Below are positions 35,251 to 47,192 of a DNA stretch of 64,000 nt, piece by piece; the first letter of the stretch is position 1; every line of letters begins with the position of its first letter. Below the pieces are notes generated by a model that did not search any database, was not told the origin of the DNA, and saw nothing but the letters and a program-made list of their open reading frames with translations. The DNA is from Trileptium ribeirensis (taxonomy: Eukaryota; Nematoda; Enoplea; Enoplida; Thoracostomopsidae), in NCBI GenBank assembly GCA_030248225.1, contig JASANE010020301.1, forward strand, positions 32,445 to 96,444. Direction: 5' to 3'. A program made the translations under genes and the position numbers.

Positions 35251-35694
35251 CGGTTTATAAGCACTTAATTCTGATTGTAACTGTAAGTGTTGACGTCTCC
35301 GTATGTCAATCCTGCTGACCACACCCCCGGTATTTTGACGCGACATCAAAAGTGATCGTCCTAACAAAAAACGGTTATAACAAAATTCACCACTAATGCT
35401 TATATATCGACTGCAACAAAAAAGAAAAATGTTGTAAATGAATGTAAAATAAGAAAAAATACAATTTAGAATGGGGAGAACAGTCCCGCCAGGTAATTTG
35501 GCGAAAGATTCCTCTAAGCATTTCCAGTTCCTCCAGCTTGGAACAATCGGTTACTCCGGAATATTTATCATGATTAACAGAAATGAAAGTAATGTGATAA
35601 GTTTTGTTATGACCGTTTTAGTTAAGGCGGTAATTTTTTAATTCAGCTAGAATACCCTAGTTTTATAAGGCCTTTCCAAAGTCTAAGGTGTGTG

Positions 35695-36085
35695 CAGTGG
35701 CCCTGCTATTTCGACCTCGTTTCAGATTCCTTCAGGTAAATTTTGGCCTTCCCAAATTCATGCCCCAAATCGGCTAGATATATTCGTGGTTAACAAATTT
35801 TTCTCTGATAGGCTAAAAATATGTGAAATATTTCCTAATTGATCACCGAATTTATCCCAGTGGGGCCAAAAAAGCTAAAATTTCACTTATTAAATAACCA
35901 TATTTGCAGTTGAGTTACTCATTCTGGAGGTTTTCCGACAGTCGTTCAGTTCAACTAAATGACTCCATGAAACAGGTGGAATTGCTCTCCAAGTATTTTC
36001 GATTCCCCAGGTCCGAACTGGGGACGTCCCCCATGACATACAAACCAGGCAAATTTTTGGTAGTTTGTAGAAACAAAACAGGTGG
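35695..36085. repeat. Dispersed repeat family F, copy 2
   Basis: The block contains TATTTCGACCTC, CAGGTAAATTTTGG, CATGCCCC, GGCTAAAAAT, CAAGTATTTTCGATTCCCC and TTTGGTAGTTTG in the family order. It is non-coding. Confidence 0.65.
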
Positions 36086-36488
36086 GAAACGGCCGCCCTA
36101 AACATGCCCGGTGGCACCGTAAATGTTCGCTCCGCGACTACCGAAAATATCACGCATCAAATTTTGGACAATTATTTTCCTTCTAATATTTTTCTGACGT
36201 TTTTGACTATATATCGTGAATTGTACGTTGTAGTTCCCCGCTATATTTTCTGTTGTCTATGTATTCTATTATACTTAATGCTTATGCAATTGCCAAATTT
36301 GATATGCAAGATATGCAATGTATATGTATGTGATTAAAGAGCCCTACTATTTGCATTTGAAAGAAATTATTTTACAGCTATAACACAGCAAAATAATATG
36401 ATTAAATAATAATAAGAGCGCATTAGATTCGAAATATTCTCTATAATTTACCAGGAAGTCTTGAAAATAATTACTATTGCTTGTTTAC

Positions 36489-36658
36489 CCTGTGCGGGAA
36501 ATCGAACAACAACATTGATATCTCGGCCATGGAAAGCTCTTATCAATGGCGGACATATTCTTTCCGGTGCATAACTATCGTCGTATTGCACAATGTATCC
36601 GTACAGTGTTGACAGAATACGAGTCATCTTTGTCGTTTCTTGACGTATTCGATTTAGG
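36489..36658 (-). CDS. USP9X: USP9X/faf deubiquitinase, exon 8 (start of the ubiquitin-like domain)
   Basis: The exon encodes LNRIRQETTKMTRILSTLYG, then SYAPERICPPLIRAFHGRD and VVVRFPAQG. In human USP9X the matching segment ([45 protein letters not shown]) leads into the internal ubiquitin-like domain. The acceptor is TTTCAG and the donor is GTAAAC. A 301-bp MITE begins only about 35 bp upstream of this exon's acceptor, placing repeat DNA close to or within the branch-point zone. Confidence 0.96.
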
Positions 36659-36693
36659 CTGAAATCACGTGATAAATACAATAAATACTACAA

Positions 36694-36994
36694 CATTAAG
36701 GCTTGTAAACACGCTCAAACTTTTTGCACAAAATTTAAGCTCAAAGTTTGATCAAAATTTGAAAGCATCTTTTTTTGCATTAATTTTCATTAACATCATT
36801 TTTGGCAAGTTTGAACGTGTGAACACTGTTCAAATTTTTGATACATATCCTTATAACCAGTCATGGCCGAAATGTATTACCTGAAAAAGTTTGGGTTCAA
36901 ATTTTGAAATACCGTATTTTTCTTTAAAATCACCGTCAATTTTTGAGCTGAAATTTTGAACTTAAAGTTTGATCGTGTGAATAAGCCCTTAGTG
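36694..36994. mobile_element. 301-bp MITE between exons 7 and 8
   Basis: Ends form an imperfect ~30-bp inverted repeat: CATTAAGGCTTGTAAACACG then CTCAAACTTT on the left, against CACTAAGGGCTTATTCACAC then GATCAAACTTT reading inward from the right. The interior is AT-rich with further TCAAA-TTTGA symmetry. A CTAAGGGCTTATTCACAC-type terminus suggests a hAT-like MITE. A target duplication was not evident. Confidence 0.8.
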
Positions 36995-37315
36995 TAGACA
37001 TAAAAACTAAATAAACAATAATTATGTTACAATGAATGAAATGACGATGACATAAATACGACATTTTGATAAAAGTATGTTTGTTTATAACAGCTCTCGA
37101 TAGTTTATGATTATCGACGGTTGGTGTCGAAACACTAATATGCACAAACGATACATCCCGAATGACAGGCGATGGATTCCCTTCTGACCGACCCCCAAGG
37201 TTCGTAGTTGGTGTTAGCGAATTGCTACACACTTATTCATTAAATTGCAGATCATTGGAACGATATAAAACCACCATAATACTGTTATTACTTTACCGTG
37301 TCAACAAATTTTTAC

Positions 37316-37596
37316 CTGTCTTTATCTTTTTCCAAACACGACAAAGTATCATAGTTCGCTTTCAGATGTTCGCGACACGTGTTTAGAATATCAGCGTGAA
37401 GGTCAGCCAGTTTGTGCGCCATACGTGGCGAAGGCGATGCAAACGTTTCACAAAACAGCTGCATTGCACGCCCGGCAACATCTTCGGATCCGTGAAGGAT
37501 GATACGCCACAGATACTCGGCACCAATGAGATCATAATGATTCAACTGGATTGTGTTTCGTCGGCCGATAACCAAACGATCGTCTTTTTGATTAAC
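37316..37596 (-). CDS. USP9X: USP9X/faf deubiquitinase, exon 7
   Basis: The exon begins VNQKDDRLVIGRRNTIQLNH and continues DLIGAEYLWRIILHGSEDVAGRAMQL; it ends HLKANYDTLSCLEKDKD plus two bases of the next codon. These match human [33 protein letters not shown] and LKASYDTLCVLDGDKDS. The acceptor is TTTAAG and the donor is GTAAAA. The AG|C split codon gives the conserved serine at the boundary with exon 8. Confidence 0.96.
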
Positions 37597-38984
37597 CTTA
37601 AATAAATTACAATTTAAAAATGCTGACCGAATCTGTCTTCGTCTTTTATCATGAACCCACGTTAAAAGTGCGGTAACTGTTCAAAAATACTGCTAGGTAT
37701 ATAATAACGTATTGCACTTTAAGACCGACGCTAACAACACATTATGCGGAAAACAAAAAATTGCTGCTTTACTTAGACTAATGAAAGCGCTGTGGTCAGG
37801 GTTTTTTGGAAGCAAATACCACCATTATTTGCATTTAATAACAAACATTTAAAAATACCCACCAATCGACTCAGCTATATTCATAATACCAACCAGAAAA
37901 CATATGCTGTTTAGATGCAAACCCACTCAAACTTGGTAAATATTTCTTTCTTCTTCGGCTAAAACATTAGCGAATTCTCCTCTGTTGGACTGACAGCTAT
38001 GTCAAATTTTACCTATTCTGGCTAAAAATACCCAAAGATTTTCTCTTATGAGATATGAATAATATGACGTTTTCTGAGCTACTGTGCTTTAAACTAGTTA
38101 CGTAAACTGGCGGATCATCCCAGGTAATACCTTTTGGCTGTTGAGAGAAACGAAAAACACGGTTGGTGGCTCCAGACAAAAATTATTTGACCCATCTGGT
38201 GCGGGGTTCCGGTCGGCCTCTAGCAATAGGCACAGGTGTCGTATTATATACATTACTCGTTCTACGTCTGAGATGGAAAAACCCTAGAATTCGGTAAAAA
38301 TGCACCTGCTTTGGTCGGAGATAAAAATTTCTTGGGAACAAAATAAAAATTTAATGGATCAAACCTTCGGGAGAGGGGACGAGGTGGCCAAGAGGCATCA
38401 GCGGCCTGTTATGAAGTGCCAGCATCCCTATTCCTCCTATAGCGGAACACTGGGCAATTTTTTCTTCCAGATACAAACGTAGCCTTACATATAAATATTC
38501 ATAAAAATAACTCTCACAGAAAAATTTCCACAGTATTTTTACAAAAATCCTATCCCGAAATAGAAATTTTATTGAATTGTATAAAAATCAAAATTAAAAA
38601 AATTGACACGTGAATTTTTTAAAATTGTTCCAATGTCAGTAAAAATGCCCATTCATTTGCCAAATTAGATTCTGAAAAACCCTCTGGTTCATGGCTTTTT
38701 CGGTAGGTGAAAACGGTTGAAGGTATTTTAACCACGAGTGTATTGTATATTATACTAGAGGGGAAAATGCCATGTAGGGCAAGCAAAATGAAACCCGCGC
38801 ATTCTCGGAAAAATGCTTCCTTTACTGCAGTATTGGAAAAATGCTGTTTTCATGCTATTATAGTAGCGATAAAGTTGGGTGAATTATAACGACACGAATA
38901 ATTTATACTGGAAAACGCGACTAAACTTAACCGGCGCGCACCTACAATCCTGCTTTGTAAAACAATGTAAAATCAATAATCCAT
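37597..38984. other. Intronic stretch upstream of exon 7, nothing recognised
   Basis: This is AT-rich intron with scattered short frames. I could not place any conserved exon or element boundary here. Confidence 0.45.
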
Positions 38985-39311
38985 TGTTACGGAACAAGTA
39001 AAAACTGATACAGTTCACTGGTAGCCTAGAAGTGGCGATTTGTAATCAGCCAATGACACTTCTCTCACGATTATAGGTTTTCAATGGGGATTTGCCTCTG
39101 TTCGCGAACAAATTAAATGTGCCAGAGTAAAACGCGGCCTGTACTTTGTCAGTGATTGATCGCGAAAATAAACATTTTAAAGCGATAAATTTGATTAAAT
39201 TAAGCAGTTTAAGTGTTAGCGAACAGAAAACGGCCAATTTTTGCTTCTGGAGATAAAGTTCTAAAACAAAATGGAATAGTCAGTGCGCGCAGGTCAAGTT
39301 TAGTCGCGCAT
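38985..39311. repeat. Second TTGTTACGGAAC / TGTTCGCGAACA repeat, split by retrotransposon
   Basis: It starts TTGTTACGGAAC, like the block at 5186, and contains the palindrome TGTTCGCGAACA near 39101. The last ~45 bp (AATAGTCAGTG, AAGTTTA-TCGCGCA) match 30700-30745 near the hAT pseudogene. The retrotransposon at 39321 is inserted at its right side. Confidence 0.55.
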
Positions 39312-39536
39312 TAGCATTAGCTTCCCCCTTCTAAATCCAACCTGCTGCTTCATCGTAGTGAAGGGGGTGGCACCGTGTGGCGTTGGGTGACGGTCTACTC
39401 ACCGTCACACGGCCAAAGCAGGCTCTGGTATTCTTTGGTTTTAATGAAAATACAAATTCATCATTTTGAAGCCAGAGTTAGGGCATTCCCCTTAAGCGAT
39501 GCGTTGTGCTGGTCCGGCACTTAGAAAAATTTACGA

Positions 39537-40132
39537 ATGCACTTTTTTAGATTACCATGGAACAAAAGGGGGCTTCCATGGATAGTTCATAAACAGCAAA
39601 ATAAAAGATATTTTATTAAGGAAAATCATGAAATGAATCTGAAACTTCAAATTAGCTTAGTGATTTATGAATACCTGGTTGAAGACCTAACCAGGTTAGG
39701 TGAACAGTTGACATTAACGTTGACTGATTACGTGACCAGCTCTACTGAGAGTTTAAGATTGGACTGGGCCTCGGAGGCGGAAGGGGGCAGCTATAAGCGC
39801 CACTGAACCTTCCGCTTCGGAGGACAGTGCAACAAGATTAACAGAAACGGAAGGGGGACAGTTATGAGCGCCCCCAAACCTTCCGTCTCTGAAGTAAATG
39901 AAGGGGGGCAGCTGTAAGCGCCGCTACACCTTCGACTAGAGCACAAAATCAACCAGGGGGGGCTGCGTCTCGCGCCACCGAACCTGAGTTGGAAGCCAAT
40001 TTAAAGTTAATGCTGGCTAATGCTCGCAACAATTCAGCAGAGGCAGCATCGCGACTGCGCCAACATCCGGCAGTGAACCGACTACACAAGACTATTATAA
40101 GAGATATGGAAAAACTCATTCCTCAACAATGA
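39537..40132 (+). pseudogene. Retrotransposon ORF1 (gag-like), shortened and frameshifted
   Basis: An open frame from 39537 reads into SESLRLDWASEAEGG. Coding sense then continues in other frames through three similar GGGGGCAG...AGCGCC...CCTTC repeats, separated by one-base losses in G runs. The last section (NLKLMLANARNNSAEAASRL, then VNRLHKTIIRDMEKLIPQQ) ends at TGA 40130-40132. No CCHC knuckles are visible, and the length is short for an ORF1, so part may be deleted. Confidence 0.65.
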
Positions 40133-43100
40133 TTAAGTTCAGGCAAATAAACCTGCAACATTGCAGGGAAGCAATAGTCGAAATTAGCAAAGTAGAGCAA
40201 AATACACTAGATTGTATTCTAGCCCAGGAACCGTATGTGCTAAACAATAGGCCATGTATGTGGAACTCAGAATATGACGTCTATTATGCTGTTGTTCAGC
40301 GACCTCGTGCGGCCATATTTTTAAAGAAAAGAATAAGAGCAGTACTTATGAGTACTTTTAGTGAAGATTTTAGTAAAGATCTGAAAAGTGAAAACAAGGA
40401 GTTGTGGGTAGCCTCGGTTTATATGCCATATGAAGCTGACGCCCCACCGAGCAGAAACGTCAGAAATCTCGCAGAATGCTGTAACATCAACAACAAAAAA
40501 CTGGTTTTGGGTTGTGATGTGAATGCCCACCACATATTATGGGGCAGCAGTGATTGTAATAAAAGAGGATTAGATCTACTGGACTTTATAGCTAGTTCAA
40601 ACTTAGAGATAATGAACGTTGGAGATAAGCCAACTTTCATCACAAGAACGAGATCAGAGAGAATTGATGTAACACTCACAGGCTTAGACAGCGTTGATAA
40701 GATAATCAACTGGCGCGTACTTGATGACAATACGTTCTCAGATCATAGAGCAATAGAATTTGAGTGTAAAGAAGATGTCATTGAAGACAGAGTAAGTTAT
40801 AATTTGAGGAAACTTAAAGTGGAAACGTTTAAATGTAAACTTCGTCAGAACATACCGGACACTAATATGAGTGAATATGAATTTAACTCGGAGACAATTG
40901 ATACTAACGAAGCAAGTTTAACAAGTGCTATTAATGAAGCAAAGGAATCGTCTTGTCCTTTGGTCAAGAGCAGGATTAATGGTCTAAGCTGGTGGTCATC
41001 TAGACTTGCCTTCCTCAGACTAAGATCAAGAAAGCTATACAGAGTTGCAATTAAACATGGAACAGAATTGAGTTGGAACAGATATAGATACACTCAAAGG
41101 ATTTATAAGGAAGAGATAAAATCTGCGAAGAAAAGATCTTGGAAAGCATTCTGTGAGAAGGTAGAGGGTGCGCATGCCAGCTCTCGACTGGCGAAGATTT
41201 GCATGTTAGGACACAAGGTGAGACTCACTCAACTTAAAAAAGCTGATGGAACCATGACACAAAATGAGGAGGAGACATTAGAGCTTTTGCTCCAGTCTCA
41301 CTTTCCTGATTCAGTAAGAGACGAAGTTGTAATGACAGAAATTTCCAAGAATTTTAGGCCATCCAGGAAGGATTTAGATACTGTTGAACAACTAGTAGAT
41401 ATCGACAAATTGAGATGGACGATCTCAAGCTTTGGTTCTTTTAAAAGTCCGGGTGTGGACTGTATCAGCCCAATACTCTTAAAGTCTGGTTTTGAGGAAT
41501 TGATTCCTATGCTAATGAAGATAATTAAGGAATCCATAGCTACCGGTTATATACCGAAAGCATGGAAGGAGGCCTCTGTCTCCTTTATACCAAAGCCGGG
41601 TAAGGACAATTACTTTGAAGCTAAGGGCTATAGGCCAATATGTCTAACATCGTTTTTACTGAAAACTGCAGAAAGTTTAGTAGATAGATATTTAAGGGAT
41701 AATATTTGTCACAAACTACATGCCAATCAACATGCATACCAGAAGGGAAAAGGTACTACTACAACCCTTTATGCGTTAGTAAGTAGATTGGAGAATGCAC
41801 GACAGCAAGGGAAGCACACATTTGCTGTGTTTCTTGATATAGGAGGAGCCTTTGACAGCACCATGCGTGAAGCATTTAAGCGATCTTTTGACAAGTTTAA
41901 ACTTGACAAAACTATAAGCAGATGGCTGGTCAATTTAGTTGGTGTAAGATGGGCTACCGCAAAACTAGGTAACTCATCAGTAAGATTTAAGCTTGAGAGG
42001 GGCAGTCCACAAGGAGGTGTACTATCACCCTGCTGTGGACTTTAGTACTGGATGATTTATTAAGGAACATTAATAATACCTGTGTCTATGCACAAGCATA
42101 CTCAGACGATGTTGTTATCATAACTAGCAGCAAAGATGTGGAAGTTAATACTAGAAGAATGCAGAATAAACTGACAGTTCTTGAGAAATGGTGTACGGAC
42201 AGAGGATTAAAGGTAAACCCTCTAAAGAGCACAGTCTTAGTCTTTTCAAAAAAGAGGACAGTTATAAGAAATGTGAGTCTGAAATTGTACGGTGAGGACT
42301 TACCTATATCAAACACAGTGAAATATTTGGGAGTTATAATAGATCACAAACTGTTATGGAAAGACCACGTGGATTCAGTTGTGAGTAAGGGCATTAAAAT
42401 GCTTATGGCGTGTAGAGGGATCGTTGGAGAAACATGGGGAGCTAATCCCAGGACTGTGCGATACATATATCAAACTATTGTGTTACCGTCAGTCTGCTAT
42501 GGTGCCATAGTATGATGGCACAAAATGAAGTTAAAAACATATGTATCGAAGATTACTAAAGTTTCTAGATTAGCCTGTATTATGATGACGGGTGCTATGA
42601 AATCGACACCAACACTGGCCATGGAAGTTCTGTTAAACAGTCTTCCCATTGATCTGTCAGTAGTCCAAGAGGGCATACGAGAACTACACAGATTAAAATG
42701 TGTGTTTCCAGAAATGTACAATGAGATGCCAGGGAAATATTGTAATATGAATAACGTAATACGGGAAATACCCAGTTTGAACTTCCCTTGCGATCTAATT
42801 TCATTGCGGGCTGTGGGAAGAATCAGCTGGCAAACTGTATTCCCCAGCCGTGAGGGATGGATGAGGGAAACAGAAAGTATCAGGAAGAGTATGGATAATA
42901 CCATTATATGTTATACGGACGGTTCACTTGTGAAGGTAAACGATGTTAAATCTGCTGGAGCAGGTTTCCTGCAAGGAACGAAGAGCTATAGCTATTCCTT
43001 AGGCCAATATTGTGTTTCAAGCGGAGATCTATGCGATAAAGATGTGTGTAGATAATGTTGTGGATAAAAATGTTCGTAATATGAAAATTTGTGTATTTAC

Positions 43101-43743
43101 AGACAGCCGTGCTGCTATTATGGCACTCGGCGCAGATCAAGTTAGGTCAAAGCTAGTTATGACATGTAAAGCAAGTTTGGAAAAATTGACAAGACAGAAT
43201 GAAGTATTGTTTGTGTGGGTACCTGGTCATAGTAATATTGAAGGTAATGAAAGGGCTGATGAGTTGGCTCGAGCGGGCGCTTCTAAGCGCCCAATTGGGC
43301 CTGAACCTATTTTGCCAATCGCCAGAACAGAAGTGACTACAATGATAAAGTCATGGCTACATAGGAAATTCATTAAAAAATGGACACAAGAGCTAGTGTG
43401 CAAGCAGACGAAGAGCATGATAAGTATTCCAGATCATAAACGTGACAGTTTTCTTATAAGTCTCTCGAAGGACAAACTACGGCAGTGCGTTCAAATAATT
43501 ACTGGACACAGTTGGTTAAATTACCATCTACATAAGATAAAAATAAAAGAAGAAAAGAAATGTGATCACTGTGAAAATGATGAAACATCAGAACATTTTC
43601 TGTACAATTGTGAACGCTTTGCAGATAACAGGCGAATAATACTAGGAGATAAAGCACTGAAGAAAGGTAGCTTGAGAGACTGTGATATCAGGAAACTTTG
43701 TAAATTTATTATAAGTACAGGGAGGCTAAGGCGCCCTACATAG
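40129..43743 (+). pseudogene. Retrotransposon ORF2 (endonuclease, reverse transcriptase, RNase H)
   Basis: The ATG at 40129 overlaps the ORF1 stop (ATGA). An APE-type endonuclease occupies about residues 1-230 (QINLQHCREA, LAQEPYVL, GCDVNAHHILWGS, SDHRAIEF). Reverse transcriptase follows (SFIPKPGKDNYFEAKGYRPI, AYQKGKGTTTTL, FLDIGGAFDS, GSPQGGVLSP, YSDD at 42100-42111). RNase H has YTDGS, FTDSRAAI and WVPGHSNIEGNERADELA. A C-terminal CDHC-x8-H-x4-C zinc motif ends the protein. Three lesions disable it: loss of one base in a C run at 42028-42030, a TGA in place of tryptophan at 42513-42515, and a frameshift near 42995-43010. The catalytic box is YSDD rather than the usual YADD. Confidence 0.93.
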
Positions 43744-43912
43744 GAACGCATCATCCGTCGACCTCTCAGGTATCTCAAGCCAAGGTAATGGTTTTCTCTT
43801 TGCTATATATTACAGATATGAATGGGCTAATGCAATGGGCAAAGATTAATTTTGCCTCCGCATGTTCTCTATGGCCCAATCACTCATTATCTATCTATCT
43901 ATCTAGCATTAG

Positions 43913-44525
43913 TTTACTAATTATAACCCATGTTAAGTATGTCTTCAACAAAAATCTCTGAAGCAATAAGGGGTTTCTTAACCTAGTCCATGGTAATTTT
44001 AGAGACTGCATGCATTATTAAAAATGGTTATTTACCCCCTTTGAAAAAATCGAAATATAACAAAACGGCTTTGAGTTTCTCAGCTTAATCCAGGGATAAC
44101 CTTAGCAAGTGGCCATAAATATGCTAACAACATTATTACATATAAAATTAGCCACAGCAATAGGTACACAACAGGAGTTAAACCTGTTTTAGCGCCTGCG
44201 TTATGTTTAAAAGTATTTTTACAAAACGCCTAAAGCATGTTTCCAATATTATGGCTGTCGTTACAATCTCTAGGCAACCTCATTTTTCCCACGTAACAAA
44301 TAACTTCCTCCTCGTAACATAAAATTATAGAAATGTTATACAACCATTAACCATCCCATAACCCCAAAACGAAGAAGAAGGTCTGAAGTAAAATGCATGG
44401 TATACCATTGCGATGTACTAAGCCTTATCATACACTGAAACTAAACTTAAGCTGGTGGAGCTGGAAAAAATATGACAATGACGGAAGGACTACAAATAAT
44501 TTCATTTAGGGCATCCACGAGATCA
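43913..44525. other. Intronic stretch right of the retrotransposon
   Basis: This is the continuation of the sequence interrupted at 39320. It is AT-rich, and no element or exon was recognised. Confidence 0.45.
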
Positions 44526-44529
44526 CCGC

Positions 44530-44775
44530 TGTTTTTTGTGATTGTACCAGGCCAAATTTGGCACCAAACAAATCCACTGCGAAGAACTATCGAATAAACA
44601 CAAAATCAACTGTGTAATCTTAACAATGCGTCAACGCTGGGCCAAAAAATTTTTCATACATCTCCAGCCCCAGGATACTATATTGTGGGTTCTGCTCTCA
44701 AAGAACTCACAAGCTCTGTTGTCTGCGACAGGGTTTTGAGGGTTCTCTTCGAGAACCCACGATACTAAGATTTCG
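44530..44775. repeat. Dispersed repeat family H, copy 1
   Basis: Shared ordered landmarks with 60120-60345 are GGCCAAATTTGG-ACCAAAC, GCGTCAAC-CTGGGC, AAAATTTTTC, TACTATAT-TTGTGGG, and GGTTCTCTTC-AGAA-CCACGATAC. It is non-coding and about 80% alike by eye. Confidence 0.7.
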
Positions 44776-45484
44776 ATCGCATTAAATAATATTGGAATTA
44801 ATGAACATCTATGTGCTAAACCCACGTTATTTCAACTTTTCTACTTCCCTGCTAAAGCCGCTTCTTTGACCCATGCCTGCTGGAAATATTTTAAATTCCT
44901 CTAGTATGATCACCCTACAGGTAATACATGGTTGATTTTTGTGATATTCAATACTGAATCAAAAAATGACAAATTGCTTAAAAACCTCAAACAGATACGG
45001 CTTCGCAGCAACGACGACGCTATTTACAATAAACACTTTAGTTTGACTACTGTAGCAATTTAGCACTTCTCTATCAATTTAACCGGACGCATCACAAATT
45101 TCATGCAAGTAGTAAATACGGTACAGTTTAATTCTAAACTTGGTCACACCGGTTCATACACATTAAAAAATCCGCGAATGGGAAGTCAGACGTGCATAAC
45201 TATCTCTGCGAACTACATTCCTCGGAATGTATTCACGACCTTTCTCCTAGAAGCAACAATCGCATTTTAGGGCCGAACAAACTTAATGAGAAAACTGTTA
45301 GTAGACCAGTATTAAAGTTATGTCTTTTGACGTATAGTAAACCGCAAATGCTGACATCTTCATCTCTTTTTAACGCACTTATCTTTGTTAATGGCTGCTT
45401 CAACTTTATATCGAATATATCTATGGTTGATTGCAGGATAAAAATAGTAAATTATATTGTTCAGCGCTTGCTATCTCAAATTAC

Positions 45485-45694
45485 CTGTTTAAAAAACTTC
45501 TCAAAACACCGCAGTCCGTTGTCAGTTATAACTCCGACGTCCAATTGCAAAATTTGACTTTCGAAAAACGGTCGAATGGTATCTGGATCAAGATCAGGTT
45601 CTTCGCCCATCAACTTTGCAAACCAGCGAAACGCGATATCACGGTCACTCGGGAAAACACCATCGAGTACAAGAACGTCCCATATTTGTTTCGC
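45485..45694 (-). CDS. USP9X: USP9X/faf deubiquitinase, exon 6
   Basis: This phase 0-0 exon of exactly 70 codons encodes AKQIWDVLVLDGVFPSDRD, then FRWFAKLMGEEPDLDPDTIRPFFES and NGLRCFEKFFKQ. The human protein reads AKQIWKCLAENAVYLCDRE, FKWYSKLMGDEPDLDPD and NGMKCFERFFKAV. Because conservation continues without gap from exon 5 (LWLCEPQ|AKQIW), the splice placement is secure. The acceptor is TTGCAG and the donor is GTAATT. Confidence 0.97.
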
Positions 45695-46845
45695 CTGCAA
45701 CGTGGCATACACTAATTATTATTCTGTAACAGTCGAAGTTGCACAAATATTTAGTTTAGAGGTCATTTATTATACGACGCAAACATCTGCCTATCACCAT
45801 TAATATTACTAACATCTTGTTGTGACCAAGTTTTTATATTCTGACGGTACTAATATAATAAATAGTTGTCTTGTATGTATCGCGATATAATTATGCGTAT
45901 GCCCTAAAGCTGTTATCACCAAAAATTGCCAAAAAAATGTTTTAGCATTTCGCATGGGTATTAAATCATGAAACGCCATCGACTTCTATTTCTAACATGC
46001 ACTGCTGTCGCATTTACACACCTTTGTACATTGTATAACAACTTTGGTTACGGTTGATATAAGATGTTATCAATATACCCAAGTTTACAATAAATTTATT
46101 GTAACATCACTGCACATATGTGGAAAGTTTCGCTGTTACCGATACAGATGACTTTAATAACCCCAAGCTTACAATAAACATTAAATTACAATTATAGTAC
46201 GATCACCCTATCAATCGTCAGTATTATCAGACATGCATGCGGTCAGTAATATTAATGTTAAACTGACTTTCCGGGTGGGTATTAATTTTAATGGGCTACA
46301 GCGGTCCGCACAGGTTCAGGCTTAATTTACAAGTTGGATAAATGAAAATATAATTTAACGGTTACACCTATGTTCTAACCTTTTCTGTTAAATGCACGTG
46401 TTTTTCATAACACATTAACATCCATACCAACAACCTCTCACTGTAGTTGTTTTAACAGCAATATTTAAACATTTATTTCTGAATAACTACAGGCTATCAC
46501 GTTGCATCAACAAGGATATGTAATACCACTGTTAACCGGAATAAAACAGTCTGTTACATTGACCAATGTTTTAGTTGATCCTATTTGTTTGATGAACAGG
46601 CGCGCCGCTGAGAAAATATTAAGTTAACTGTACTGTTTACTAACATATAGCGGACTAAGAGACCGTATAAACTAGCTGCTCTGCAGAGTGTGAACTTTGA
46701 TTGCAGTGAGAATACTTATAGTGCTAGCGGCCAAAGTCAATCTGAGTGGCATAAGCTACATGCAGGCTATGCCGACCTCAATGTACTAAACGTAAGCCTG
46801 AGCCTTAGCTAATACCTGTATATGAAGCATACATTAAACCTAAGA
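45695..46845. other. Intron between exons 5 and 6, left of MITE C
   Basis: AT-rich intron; several AATAAATTTATTG and TTACAATAAA runs occur near 46080-46180 but no gene or defined element. Confidence 0.45.
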
Positions 46846-47192
46846 CTGAATGTCCACAGCCCTCTGAAAAGTGGGGGCTTTCGAGGGCGCCCATGATTTG
46901 AGGGGTAAATTTCAAAGCGGGGCTGGGGGAATAAATTTTGCTTAAAAATGCTAAATATTTCCATATTTTCATGTAGTTTAACAGCCGTGTCTGTATTTTC
47001 CAGCTATAAAACAACATTTTAGCACTATAAACAGTGGCAACGTTTAAAAAATTTGCACACAAAAAACATAGATTTCAGACATAAAAATTTTTAGATTTAG
47101 CTGAATATGAGGGTTTCGGATGAGTGGGGGACGGACAATGGAGGCAATTGGAAAGTGCGGTATCTTCAATTTCGCAACTGTGGACAGGCCGG
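46846..47192 (-). mobile_element. MITE, CTGGCC family, copy C (inverted)
   Basis: This copy is in reverse orientation to copies A and B. Ends are CTGAATGTCCACAG on the left and CTGTGGACAGGCCGG on the right, flanked by the 5-bp direct repeat TAAGA (46841-46845 and 47193-47197). The interior matches the reverse complement of copy A. It is the third independent case of a 5-bp duplication. Confidence 0.9.

Larger units (their letters stand above)
39321..43903 (+). mobile_element. End-to-end non-LTR retrotransposon with target-site duplication
   Basis: This 4583-bp element is bounded by the 9-bp direct repeat TAGCATTAG at 39312-39320 and 43904-43912. It ends in a short (TCTA)n tail rather than poly(A), as in several R1/LOA/I-like elements. 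The 5' end CTTCCCCC is followed by a potential hairpin around 39385-39416 (GGGTGACGGT/ACCGTCAC). ORF1 and ORF2 follow, overlapping at ATGA. It is the youngest large element here, because both ends and the flanking duplication remain exact. Coding lesions show that this copy is dead. Confidence 0.93.
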
